This document shows, one piece after another, positions 21,727 to 29,939 of a stretch of DNA of 64,000 nucleotides. Location of the stretch: the NCBI RefSeq assembly GCF_016918565.1, contig NZ_JAFFQD010000006.1, positions 62,001-126,000 on the forward strand. Direction: 5' to 3'. Made by a program: the position numbers and the translations under genes. Every line of letters starts with the position of its first letter. Position 1 is the first letter of the stretch. The notes under the pieces were generated by a model. It saw nothing but the letters and a program-made list of their open reading frames with translations. It did not search any database and was not told where the DNA came from. Source of the stretch: Desulfogranum marinum. Its GTDB lineage: Bacteria; Desulfobacterota; Desulfobulbia; Desulfobulbales; Desulfobulbaceae.

Positions 21727-21779
21727 AGGAAAAATATCCCCACCTTGTATCTCACTCAAATCAAGGGCATCTTGAATAA

Positions 21780-21818
21780 CCCGGATTTCTCATCAGTTCA
21801 GGCAGTGCCGGGTTCAAA
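21780..21818 (+). repeat. 39-bp dispersed repeat, copy 2
   Basis: Identical over 39 bases to 10068-10106, and able to fold by CCCGG/CCGGG pairing with an extra AA/TT in this copy. It lies between the ANTAR gene and the promoter at 21921. Confidence 0.85.
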
Positions 21819-21920
21819 TTTTTTGGTAATGAATTCGTCCTTCCCAATAGCCTCACGTCTCAACAGATCTGATACCCAACAACAAAACCTGCGTTTCACT
21901 TTACTAGTATCAAAAAAACC

Positions 21921-21949
21921 TTGACAAATTTTCAGTTTCGCTAATAATA
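21921..21949 (+). promoter_or_regulatory. Sigma-70-type promoter for the glutamate-synthase-like gene
   Basis: A perfect -35 box TTGACA (21921-21926) is followed after 17 bases by ATAATA (21944-21949). Transcription would start near 21957, giving a leader of about 185 bases that contains the hairpins described next. Confidence 0.6.
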
Positions 21950-21985
21950 GGCCGCAACAATTTATTTGAACTGATAAGTTCACAA

Positions 21986-22003
21986 GCGTACAATGGCGTA
22001 TGC
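21986..22003 (+). promoter_or_regulatory. ANTAR-type hexaloop RNA hairpin
   Basis: GCGTAC and GTATGC form a 6-bp stem (one G-U pair) around the hexaloop AATGGC. Loop positions 1 (A) and 4 (G) are the invariant bases recognised by ANTAR proteins. It lies about 30 bases after the predicted transcription start and 23 bases before the terminator. A second canonical hexaloop is not clear; a TTGT/ACAA hairpin with an AGCG loop at 22015-22026 is a weak candidate. Confidence 0.55.
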
Positions 22004-22026
22004 TAAATATATAGTTGTAGCGACAA

Positions 22027-22070
22027 GGGTGTCTCTATTCGGATAACGAGAGGGCACCCGTGTTTTTTTT
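22027..22070 (+). terminator. Leader terminator before the glutamate-synthase-like gene
   Basis: GGGTGTCTCT (22027-22036) pairs with AGAG-G-GCACCC (22049-22059) with one bulge. A run of eight T residues follows after GTG. It stands 72 bases before the start codon of the next gene and downstream of its promoter, so it acts within the leader and not at the end of a gene. Confidence 0.7.
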
Positions 22071-22141
22071 TGTGCGACTGCTTGTTATCCTGGTGCCCTT
22101 CTTCCCACTTTGGATCATAAACAACAAGGAGTAGCAGGTAG

Positions 22142-23782
22142 ATGCGTTTTTCAAAAGCTAATGACGTCCTCGGAACCGTAAATCGTGGCAATTCAGCTGA
22201 GTCAGGACTTTGCACCCTTTGCAGAGCAGATTGTCAGGGCAAATGCGAAACCTGGCTGTCCAGCATGCTCGGCAGAAAACTTCTTTACCCAAGAGATTTT
22301 GGTTTAGTTACCGCCGGGGCCAACAATACCAGGCATGTCGGCGTTTCTTACAACTCCCTTCGCATCCAGGGATATGCGTATGGCTCAAAAGGACTCCATA
22401 AAGATCTGCCCGTAGACGCGGACAACTGCATCTTTCCAAATGTTAATCTTGAAACCGAATTCGGTAACGAGATTAAAACCAAATGTAAAATCCCTCTTAT
22501 GACTGGAGCGCTCGGCTCCACCTTTATTGCCGCCCATTACTGGGACTCTTTTGCTATTGGCTGCTCCCTGGTTGGTGTTCCCGTCGTTGTTGGAGAAAAT
22601 GTTGTTGGAGTCGACAAGCAGTCCGAAATAAGCAATGGCAAGATCACCAAAGCCCCGGAACTGGATCGTAGAATCGAGACATATCTCAGGTACTACAACG
22701 GCTATGGCGCCATAATTATCCAATTGAACGTTGAGGACACCAGAAACGGTGTTGCCGAATATGTCGCGGAAAAATATGGCGACAAATGCATCATCGAGTT
22801 GAAATGGGGCCAAGGCGCTAAAGATATCGGCGGAGAAATCCAGGTCAAAAGCCTTGATTATGCCAAATTTTTGAAAGAAAGGGGCTATGTTGTCGACCCC
22901 AACCCTCTGCTTCCTGAAGTAGAAGAAGCATACAAGGCCGGAGCTATCAAGTCCTTTGCCCGCCACTCCCGTCTTGGTGGAACCGATCTTGCGAACGTAG
23001 ATGACGTGAAAGAAGACTTCATGAAAAGCGTCGACTACTTAAGGAGTCTTGGTTTCAAAAGAATTTCCTTAAAAACAGGCTCGTACGGGATGGAAGAACT
23101 GGCCATGGCCATCAAATTCGCCACCGATGCCAAGCTCGACCTGTTGACCATTGATGGCGCAGGAGGGGGAACAGGAATGAGCCCCTGGAATATGATGCAA
23201 AGCTGGGGGATTCCTTCAGTCAATCTACATTCAAAGGCATATGAATATGCATCCATACTGGCTGCCAAAGGGAAAAAAGTGGTAGATCTTTCTTTTGCAG
23301 GCGGTTTTTCCTATGAAGACAGCATCTTTAAGGGCCTTGCTCTTGGAGCACCATATGCCAAGCTGATTTGCATGGGTCGCGGCATTATGATCCCTGGTTT
23401 CCTTGGCTCTAATATCGAGGGTGTCCTCAGACCGGAACGAAAATCTGCGGTCTATGGCAACTGGGACAAACTACCCAAGACAGTCACCAACATCGGCTCT
23501 TCTGCAGAAGAAATTTTTGCCTGTTACCACGATGTTGAAAAACTGGTCGGTAAAGACGAAATGAAGAACATTCCTTATGGCGCGATTGCATTCTGGACCA
23601 TGGCCGACAAGATTGGCTGTGGGCTCCAGCAGCTTATGGCGGGAGCGAGAAAGTTTAGTTTAAATGAAATAGCACGCGATGATATTATTTCCGGTAACAG
23701 AGAAACCGCTCGTGAAACAGGGATCCCATACATGACTGAAGTCAACAACGAATCCGCCTTAAAAATTCTCAATACCCTCTAA
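22142..23782 (+). CDS. FMN-binding glutamate synthase family protein (GltB central-domain homologue)
   Basis: The 546-residue protein corresponds to the FMN-binding synthase domain of GltB without the amidotransferase domain. Visible pieces include the N-terminal cysteines CTLCRADCQGKCETW, the barrel segments RHSRLGGTDLANVDD and KTGSYGMEELAMAIKFA, and the glycine-rich TIDGAGGGTGMSPW phosphate-binding loop. The fully spaced 3Fe-4S motif of GltB is not present in its usual form. Such stand-alone proteins occur in archaea and anaerobes. They may use ammonia, or glutamine through a partner, or have another amine substrate. AAGGAG lies 10 bases before the ATG. Expression is probably controlled by the leader terminator and the neighbouring ANTAR protein. 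Confidence 0.85.
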   Translation: MRFSKANDVLGTVNRGNSAESGLCTLCRADCQGKCETWLSSMLGRKLLYPRDFGLVTAGANNTRHVGVSYNSLRIQGYAYGSKGLHKDLPVDADNCIFPNVNLETEFGNEIKTKCKIPLMTGALGSTFIAAHYWDSFAIGCSLVGVPVVVGENVVGVDKQSEISNGKITKAPELDRRIETYLRYYNGYGAIIIQLNVEDTRNGVAEYVAEKYGDKCIIELKWGQGAKDIGGEIQVKSLDYAKFLKERGYVVDPNPLLPEVEEAYKAGAIKSFARHSRLGGTDLANVDDVKEDFMKSVDYLRSLGFKRISLKTGSYGMEELAMAIKFATDAKLDLLTIDGAGGGTGMSPWNMMQSWGIPSVNLHSKAYEYASILAAKGKKVVDLSFAGGFSYEDSIFKGLALGAPYAKLICMGRGIMIPGFLGSNIEGVLRPERKSAVYGNWDKLPKTVTNIGSSAEEIFACYHDVEKLVGKDEMKNIPYGAIAFWTMADKIGCGLQQLMAGARKFSLNEIARDDIISGNRETARETGIPYMTEVNNESALKILNTL

Positions 23783-23850
23783 AAGACATTCAGACCGATC
23801 CAACCTTCGGGCAGGCTGTAAAAGCCTGCTCGAAAATTTTCATGTAACTA

Positions 23851-24005
23851 TTCAGCGAATATCTAAAAACTGTCAATCTACCACGAACTGCAACTGTTCA
23901 GCAGTGCTCAAAATGTTCACAAGCTGAACTATTAGGCAGATAAGCCCCGATTTCGATGCATCGATATGCCGGCCGAGCAGATCGTGGAGGGAGGTAAGCG
24001 CAGAC
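23851..24005 (+). repeat. About 150-bp dispersed repeat, copy 2
   Basis: Aligns with 17280-17428 at roughly 70 percent by eye. Its right end runs into a copy of the short core repeat at 23992-24009. It lies between the 3' ends of two convergent genes. Confidence 0.55.
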
Positions 24006-24009
24006 TCCG
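23992..24009 (-). repeat. Short dispersed core repeat, copy E
   Basis: AGGTAAGCGCAGACTCCG, the reverse orientation of copy A with one change. Confidence 0.65.
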
Positions 24010-24030
24010 TGGGGTGCTGCTGAATATTTA

Positions 24031-25326
24031 CTATTTTTTCACTTTTACCCACAACAACCTGGCCACATCACCCGAAGTGTTGCTCCACCCAGCTGCCATA
24101 TCCCGGCTCAGATTAACAAGCGTTCCTGCTTCCACCTCTTTTACGGCATCATTACCGCAATCCATCATAAGTGTACCGGCAAGAAGAAAACCGAATTCAT
24201 CTCCTTTGTGATGGAAAAAATGAGATTTAAGCACAGTGCCTGGCGCAAACTCTATCAGATAAGGGTCAAATCCCTCTTCTCTGTTTGGGGGAATAATTTC
24301 TTTTACTGTAACACCGTTGCCACTCACACCTGGGATGGCGATTTCCACCCCCTCTGATTCCGGGTAAAAAATCCGGTCACATTCGCTCTCTTCACTGCCG
24401 AAAAAAGAGGCTATATCAACAGAAAGTAATTGACTAATCTTGAGTAAAGCCGGAATAGAAGGGTAAATCTGCCCGCTTTCCACCTGTGAAATGGTACTTG
24501 GTGTCACCCCAACGTGCTTTGCCAGTACAGTTTGCGGCAAGCCTCGACTGGTTCGGTAAGATTTAATCCGCTTCCCCAAATCATGCTTACCCCCCATTTG
24601 CCCGCTTTTATGATCAAAAACTGCCTTTCCGTCGCTCATCCGATAACTATGCGCCTTATTGGGAGCTTTCAGATCCCTGCCTTCCGCCTTTTTAACGGTA
24701 AGATAATTGGTGCCCCGCTTAACACTAAGTTCCATCACGACCTGAGCGATCTGGCTCACCCCTGATATAAGTCTGCTACTGTGCGCTTTATACTCCAACA
24801 CCCAATAGGCGATAGTATTCAATTCGTACAGCTTAGGGCAGGTTCTGGTATAAAATTTGAGCGTCTTTTCCTCGGAGTCCCACAGATCCTGAATCCCAGT
24901 CAGGCTTTCAAAAATATAATTCACCTTTCCGCCACACATGCTGTATACCGTGCCTAGCGTATCAGCCACAACATCTGGATTTTCCGGTTTCTTGACAGGG
25001 ATAACCTTGAAAGGAGTATCAGCTTGCAGTTTTTTATAAAATTTCAAAAAAAGTTCACTGCCCCCCCCCTTACCATGGGTGAAACAGTCCAGTATCGTCA
25101 AGCGGTTGTTTTCTGCCAGGTCCCCTAATACAGAAAGAAGATTTTTGGGAGATCTATCAAAGCTGACATACACAACATGGGCTCCGTCTTGGAAAGAAGA
25201 GCGCATAAAACTAAAGAAAAAATCTGGCGCAAGACTGCCTGACTCATCATGCCATACCACATTATCCCCTGTTCGCAACCCACCAAGAAGGCCATCAAGC
25301 TGCTCATTTCCCGTACTCTCTATCAT
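24031..25326 (-). CDS. Regulator with KaiC-like RecA-fold, XRE-type HTH and cupin domains
   Basis: The 431-residue protein joins three parts. Residues about 1-225 look like a KaiC/RecA-fold domain (TGNEQLDGLLGGLRTGDNVV, HVVYVSFDRSPKNLL), but the Walker A lysine loop is replaced by HDESGSLAPD, so ATP hydrolysis is unlikely. Residues about 250-310 form an XRE helix-turn-helix (LGKRIKSYRTSRGLPQTVLA, then VTPSTISQVESGQIYPS). Residues about 330-430 form a cupin sensor (SHFFHHKGDEFGFLLAGTL) with His and Glu in metal-site positions. The HTH-cupin pair is a well-known repressor layout; the added RecA-like domain is unusual. AGGAT precedes the ATG by 6 bases. The target is unknown. Confidence 0.82.
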   Translation of the reverse strand: MIESTGNEQLDGLLGGLRTGDNVVWHDESGSLAPDFFFSFMRSSFQDGAHVVYVSFDRSPKNLLSVLGDLAENNRLTILDCFTHGKGGGSELFLKFYKKLQADTPFKVIPVKKPENPDVVADTLGTVYSMCGGKVNYIFESLTGIQDLWDSEEKTLKFYTRTCPKLYELNTIAYWVLEYKAHSSRLISGVSQIAQVVMELSVKRGTNYLTVKKAEGRDLKAPNKAHSYRMSDGKAVFDHKSGQMGGKHDLGKRIKSYRTSRGLPQTVLAKHVGVTPSTISQVESGQIYPSIPALLKISQLLSVDIASFFGSEESECDRIFYPESEGVEIAIPGVSGNGVTVKEIIPPNREEGFDPYLIEFAPGTVLKSHFFHHKGDEFGFLLAGTLMMDCGNDAVKEVEAGTLVNLSRDMAAGWSNTSGDVARLLWVKVKK

Positions 25327-25660
25327 ACTGGTATCCTGTCTTTCAAAAATGTACTGTTGTACTTCGCAAACAGAATCATAGCAAAAGTTGCATAAAACTC
25401 AAATGAGAACAAGACGCAGAGGAACCGGGCGTGTTGAAATATCGGTTACGACAAAGAGAATTTGCTGCCAAAGGGAAAGAATTTCCAGGCGTTAGTGCGG
25501 GGCATGAGACAACGATTTATTTTTCAAAAAAGGGCTAGCCCAATTATGAAAGACCGCGCAAAAGACTACTCAGAAACCCCTAACCACGTAGAGGATTCTG
25601 AAATAGCTATTGAAATAGAGAAATAATATCAGCAAACCATGCAGATGTTACCCACACCTA
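25327..25660. other. Intergenic, no gene seen
   Basis: A 334-bp gap between two minus-strand genes. No repeat, RNA gene or supported frame was found. Confidence 0.45.
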
Positions 25661-25975
25661 TCACACACTGACTCCACCAATCGCCTCTTCAACCAACCCG
25701 CCCTCCGACATACAGTCAAGATAACAGCTTGACTGCATAGGATTATACTCGCTGAGCCAACGCAGTCCCTTTTGCGTAATAAGCGTGTAGTGAAGGTCGG
25801 GATCGATTTCGATAACCCCCATGCCTTTCATTACCTTCAAAACGGGCTTAAGGGCAGAAAAATCCATATCCATTTTTTCAGCGATTTGTTTTGCGGGTAC
25901 AAGTTGGGGATGGCTCTCCTGCAAATTATCCCAAAGAATAGTGAGAACGTGGAGAATTTGGCCTTTCTGTAACAT
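25661..25975 (-). CDS. Small winged-helix protein of unknown function
   Basis: The 104-residue protein has a predicted winged helix-turn-helix pattern: a helix (ILHVLTILWDNLQES), then KQIAEKMDMDFSALKPVLKVMKGMG as the likely recognition region, then a beta-wing (IEIDPDLHYTLITQKGLRWL). Two cysteines (SSCYLDCM) lie near the C-terminus. GAGGTC is placed 5 bases before the ATG. It is probably a transcription regulator of the type common in sulfate reducers, but I cannot name its target or family. Confidence 0.65.
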   Translation of the reverse strand: MLQKGQILHVLTILWDNLQESHPQLVPAKQIAEKMDMDFSALKPVLKVMKGMGVIEIDPDLHYTLITQKGLRWLSEYNPMQSSCYLDCMSEGGLVEEAIGGVSV

Positions 25976-26303
25976 AGAGACCTCATAGAGCTTTTTTTAG
26001 CATCTGAAAAACGATGGTCACTCACCCTTTACCTTCTAACCGGCAACACGACTGACCAATTCGCTTCCGCACGACTTCATATGGTGGATGCTTAAAAAAA
26101 TAAACTCAACATTGCAAACAAAATATTAGTTTCAGTTAAAAATAATTTATTAATAAAGCTAAACTTAACCAAAACATCAAACTAAGGCACGGCCACTTTC
26201 AGCAACACCATTACTTCTCGTAATTCGATCAAAAAAAATTCCTGTAAAAGTTTCTTGTTCAGCGAATATGGGATGACCGATCAGGACTAAACGGGCATGC
26301 TTA
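25976..26303. other. Intergenic, no gene seen
   Basis: A 328-bp AT-rich gap. A TTCAGCGAATAT segment at 26259 matches the start of the 150-bp repeat, which suggests a decayed fragment. Nothing else is supported. Confidence 0.4.
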
Positions 26304-28067
26304 TTACCCTTTTCTTGTTCGTAGCGGTACGCCAACAATGTAGTTGCCGGAATCATCTAGTTGAAAACGTTGCCCGACTACGGTTTGCTCAACGGTCAGG
26401 GACCGGTTGCCTATCTGAAGAATGGTTCCGGCAAAGACCGTACCGTGAACATCAATGGTGAGAGTTCCTATATCAGGACCATTCGCTTTATTTTGTTTTC
26501 TATTTCCTGCGTCCTGAACCCCTTGACCACTTTTTGCCCCTTCAACAGGACTTGAGTATAGACCGGTTCCAGGAATCATATTTATCCGCAGGTAGCGTAG
26601 CTTCATTTCTTCCAGGCTCCCTTTGAGGGTCCTGAGTTTTTTGGTTCTAGCCGTACCGGTAAATTGTTTGAGGCGCTGCATAATTAACTGTTTATCATCT
26701 TTAAGGCGCTGAAAAAGTTTTCTCGAATAAAAGAGTCTCTCCGCACTGACTCCGGCCCCGATAAAAACCGGGTCAGCTCCGGATGCACCGGCATCCCCCA
26801 GTGTAATACTCCCTTCAGCAACCAGTTCTCCACCGACCACCGCACTGTGTTCCCGACACCGTATGTTTGCACCGCAATAAACCTTACTGTAATAGCATTG
26901 CTTACGGATCACACAGTTGCCGTTACAGCGAATCCGCCCCTGTTCGATAAAATGAATGTCAACATCACCCGTCCCTGTCACGGTGCTGACATTTCCGGTG
27001 ATTCCTCCTTTGATGACAATATTAGCCATGCTGGTCACCTGGGTGGACATGACACTTCCCTTCACTTCTAAATCACCGCCGGTTTTCACCTGGAAACCGG
27101 GAAGAACCGAACCGTGAACAACAACACTGTTTCTCGATTCTATGTTACCGGTCGAATAATCGATATCTCCGGGAATCTCAAGCTTGCTGCAGACCTTGAT
27201 CACATTGTTGTTCACAACAGAAAGGACACCGTCACTGGTCGCCAATACCTGCTGTTTTTCAGGCAAATAAACAGCATGATCAATGGTCTCAATTTCAATA
27301 TCCCTCCCTTGCCTCTGGGCTATTCGTTCGCCAAGGACGCTCATTCCGGGTCTGCCTTTTGTTGCCGGCACTTTGGTAGCAATGACTTGGCCAGCAGCAA
27401 CCGGAACCATTATCTTTCGTTCCCTGAAGTCGATGCTCCCATCGGGAAGCAGTTCTCCGGCAATCGGTCCGATTTCCAAATGAAATGTGAGGTGGGCGTT
27501 GATTCCAGGAGTTGGTTCTCTCCCTTTTGCCAGGGTAATGCTTTCCAGTTCACCGTTTTGAGTACGGATGTATTCCCTGGCCAGGTTCAGTTGCTTATAC
27601 ATGACTCCATGCACAATCCCCGCATCGATGAGTAATCGATACAGATCTTCGCTGGAGATAAGATTGTAATGAAATAGAAGCGGTTTTATTATAACGGCTG
27701 CTTCCATCTTGTTTTTGGATAACCGAAATAACGGCTCAACCCAAACATGCAGCACTTTTTCTTCACTTTCCTCTGTTGAACGAAATTCTATACGTGGATA
27801 GCCAATTGTCCCTGCCAGCACTTCCTTACCATCTTCAGAAAGGTAGACATGCTCTCCGGCAGTGACAGTTCTTCGCACAAGCTGACTGGTTTCCGGCAAA
27901 CCAGAGTCGCTAAACTCAAGCATCACCTGATCTCTTTTTACCAACTCGGTTACAGGAAGTTTTTCCAGGGGATAGGTATCACTAATTTTAATTTTATTTT
28001 TCGAAAAACAGAGAGTTGGCTCAATATACTCGGTGAATGCAAAGTCTGTGGTTGGCGCAAAATCCAT
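26304..28067 (-). CDS. DUF342 (FapA) domain protein
   Basis: The 587-residue protein has the FapA/DUF342 core from about residue 120 to 480. It includes the RDGxI-like region (NAHLTFHLEIGPIAGELLPDGSIDFRER is the family's disordered-to-beta entry) and a right-handed beta-helix section. That section carries repeated turns such as NSVVVHGSVLPGFQVKTGGD and LEVKGSVMSTQVTSMANIVI. The predicted FapA active-site segment GxPGxxVxG is partly seen in TKGRPGMSVLGERI. The family is linked to polymer or surface functions and to regulation in flagellated bacteria, but its biochemistry is unsettled. The N-terminal 110 residues are not recognised. It is a single gene on the minus strand. Confidence 0.85.
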   Translation of the reverse strand: MDFAPTTDFAFTEYIEPTLCFSKNKIKISDTYPLEKLPVTELVKRDQVMLEFSDSGLPETSQLVRRTVTAGEHVYLSEDGKEVLAGTIGYPRIEFRSTEESEEKVLHVWVEPLFRLSKNKMEAAVIIKPLLFHYNLISSEDLYRLLIDAGIVHGVMYKQLNLAREYIRTQNGELESITLAKGREPTPGINAHLTFHLEIGPIAGELLPDGSIDFRERKIMVPVAAGQVIATKVPATKGRPGMSVLGERIAQRQGRDIEIETIDHAVYLPEKQQVLATSDGVLSVVNNNVIKVCSKLEIPGDIDYSTGNIESRNSVVVHGSVLPGFQVKTGGDLEVKGSVMSTQVTSMANIVIKGGITGNVSTVTGTGDVDIHFIEQGRIRCNGNCVIRKQCYYSKVYCGANIRCREHSAVVGGELVAEGSITLGDAGASGADPVFIGAGVSAERLFYSRKLFQRLKDDKQLIMQRLKQFTGTARTKKLRTLKGSLEEMKLRYLRINMIPGTGLYSSPVEGAKSGQGVQDAGNRKQNKANGPDIGTLTIDVHGTVFAGTILQIGNRSLTVEQTVVGQRFQLDDSGNYIVGVPLRTRKG

Positions 28068-28209
28068 CTTTATTCAGCCTCTTTTTTGTACTTCTGTTAA
28101 ATTTGCCGCAAACATCCAATTGATATCTCAACACATCTGTCAGTAACCGCAGTACTGTATTGTAGCAATTTTAGACGATTTTGTATAATTGCCTGTTCCC
28201 CCGCTCTCC

Positions 28210-28228
28210 CGGAGTCTTGCGCTTACCT
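28210..28228 (+). repeat. Short dispersed core repeat, copy C
   Basis: CGGAGTCTTGCGCTTACCT, one inserted base relative to copy A. It is followed by ATAAAATTTTATCACAGG, which resembles the flank of copy B (14224-14240). Confidence 0.6.
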
Positions 28229-28461
28229 CGTTATGCATAAAATTTTATCACAGGCCTCGAAGACATAGCGTACCTGACCTCGAACTTAATAACGAATCAT
28301 TCAATATACCCTCTAATATCAATGATAGTTATGAAACAGGATTCGCATAATCATGAATCCTCTTGATGCGACCCTGGAGAATACCAACGGTAATTCTTGC
28401 CTCCTAGACCGTATTTCTCAGCAGTGAAGTTTTTCGCAGATCGAGGCGCAGGACACGCAGC

Positions 28462-28479
28462 AGGTAAGCGTAGACTCCG
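28462..28479 (-). repeat. Short dispersed core repeat, copy D
   Basis: AGGTAAGCGTAGACTCCG, an exact reverse complement of copy A. Copies C and D lie 230 bp apart in opposite orientation within the 606-bp gap 28068-28673, which has no supported gene. Confidence 0.75.
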
Positions 28480-28673
28480 ATAGCAAGCTACCGCAAATGG
28501 CCTGCAACAAAGAGTCTGCGGAAAAATCCGCTGACCCGGAGGCTGAGTTTTTTTGATTATCGACGAAAAAACAGTCTGTTTTTTTTAGCGCTACTGTATT
28601 TTCTATAAATATCAAAAATTTAAGTCGAAATTCAAAAAACTCATGAGAAATTCGGGCTAGAAAATACATGTAC

Positions 28674-29846
28674 TCAATGCCTACAGTTACAGTCATGGTG
28701 ATGATCATGGTGGTGGTGCTTGTGTGTATGTTCTTCTGCTCCAGATATTCGGTTGTAGATCCCGATTAACCAGGGCCACACGATGAGCAGCACCAGCGCC
28801 AGAGCGGAAATCGTAGCCACAAGGCCATGGGTTGAATGTTCGCCACCAGCCACCCAGCTCGCAATATCCAATCCAAGGTGTATATAAATCCAGTTGACAA
28901 CCAGGCCTAAGGCAAGCGAGCAAAACATGATGCTTCCCACATAGATAATGGCTACCTTTCTCCCAAACAACTTGGCAACCACCGTGATGGTAGCCATATT
29001 GGTTGCCGGTCCGGCCAAAAGAAAAACCAGGGCGGCCCCAGGAGAAAGCCCCTTGAGGGCAAGGGCCGCAGCAATGGGAGTTGAAGCGGTGGCACACACA
29101 TAGAGAGGAGTGGCCAAGGCAATCATAATGACCATGGAGAGCAGGCCGTCGCCCAGGTAGGAGGTAATAAATTCCGGGGAGAGGGTCACGGTTATAATGC
29201 CCGCAAGGCCGATGCCAAGCAATAACCAGGGTCCAATATCACTGAGGAGACTGCCAAAAGCAAAGGACATCCCCTGACGAAACTTCTGCCACACGACAAC
29301 TATCGCCCTTGCCTCTTCAGTACCATGATCCTCACAGCCGCAATCCTGCGAGCAACAGGATGTCGATGCCATAGGCAGAGGTACAGCTGCCTTTTTTGAT
29401 TCTTCGGATTCCGGCTGAACATCCCTATCAAAAAGGTTGACCAGCAGACCGGTGCAGGTGGCAGTAAAAAAGGCTGCTACCGGCCGCATCACGGTCATGA
29501 TGGGATCTAACAATGCGTAGGTCACTGCCATTGAATCCACCCCCGTCTCCGGGGTGGAAATCATAAAAGAAGTAACCGCCCCTTTTCCTGCTCCCTGCTT
29601 CTGCAGGCCAGCAGCAGCAGGAATGACCCCGCAACTGCAAAGTGGTATGGGAATACCAAACAATGATGCCTTTACAATACTACGTTTTCGACTCCCCCCC
29701 AGATGCCGTTGAATGAAATCATCTGGAATAAACCCCTTGAGCAATCCGGCCACAAAAAAACCGAATAACACAAACAGGGACGACTCCAGCAAAATATCCC
29801 AAACCGCTGCCAAGACTTCAAAAGCTGCCCCGGTTATAGTTTCCAT
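28674..29846 (-). CDS. Heavy-metal efflux permease, SO_0444 family (Cu/Zn)
   Basis: The 390-residue inner-membrane protein is of the DUF318/SO_0444 type. It has about eight hydrophobic segments, including the conserved GIPIPLCSCGVIPAAAGLQKQGA and ATPLYVCATASTPIAAALALKG blocks whose cysteines are probable metal ligands. A soluble loop near residue 170 has CCSQDCGCEDHG, and the C-terminus is a histidine-rich tail (HTHKHHHHDHHHDC). Both fit metal capture and delivery. The ArsR-type regulator gene lies 93 bp upstream in the same direction, giving a regulator-exporter operon. Export of Cu or Zn is inferred from the family. Confidence 0.88.
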   Translation of the reverse strand: METITGAAFEVLAAVWDILLESSLFVLFGFFVAGLLKGFIPDDFIQRHLGGSRKRSIVKASLFGIPIPLCSCGVIPAAAGLQKQGAGKGAVTSFMISTPETGVDSMAVTYALLDPIMTVMRPVAAFFTATCTGLLVNLFDRDVQPESEESKKAAVPLPMASTSCCSQDCGCEDHGTEEARAIVVVWQKFRQGMSFAFGSLLSDIGPWLLLGIGLAGIITVTLSPEFITSYLGDGLLSMVIMIALATPLYVCATASTPIAAALALKGLSPGAALVFLLAGPATNMATITVVAKLFGRKVAIIYVGSIMFCSLALGLVVNWIYIHLGLDIASWVAGGEHSTHGLVATISALALVLLIVWPWLIGIYNRISGAEEHTHKHHHHDHHHDCNCRH

Positions 29847-29939
29847 TATGTCTTCCTAGTATTTAATTCCACATCTACCTTTCGGCAATATATATACGAA
29901 CAGGGGCTTGAAATATAACTTTCAAGCCTATGCTGATGA

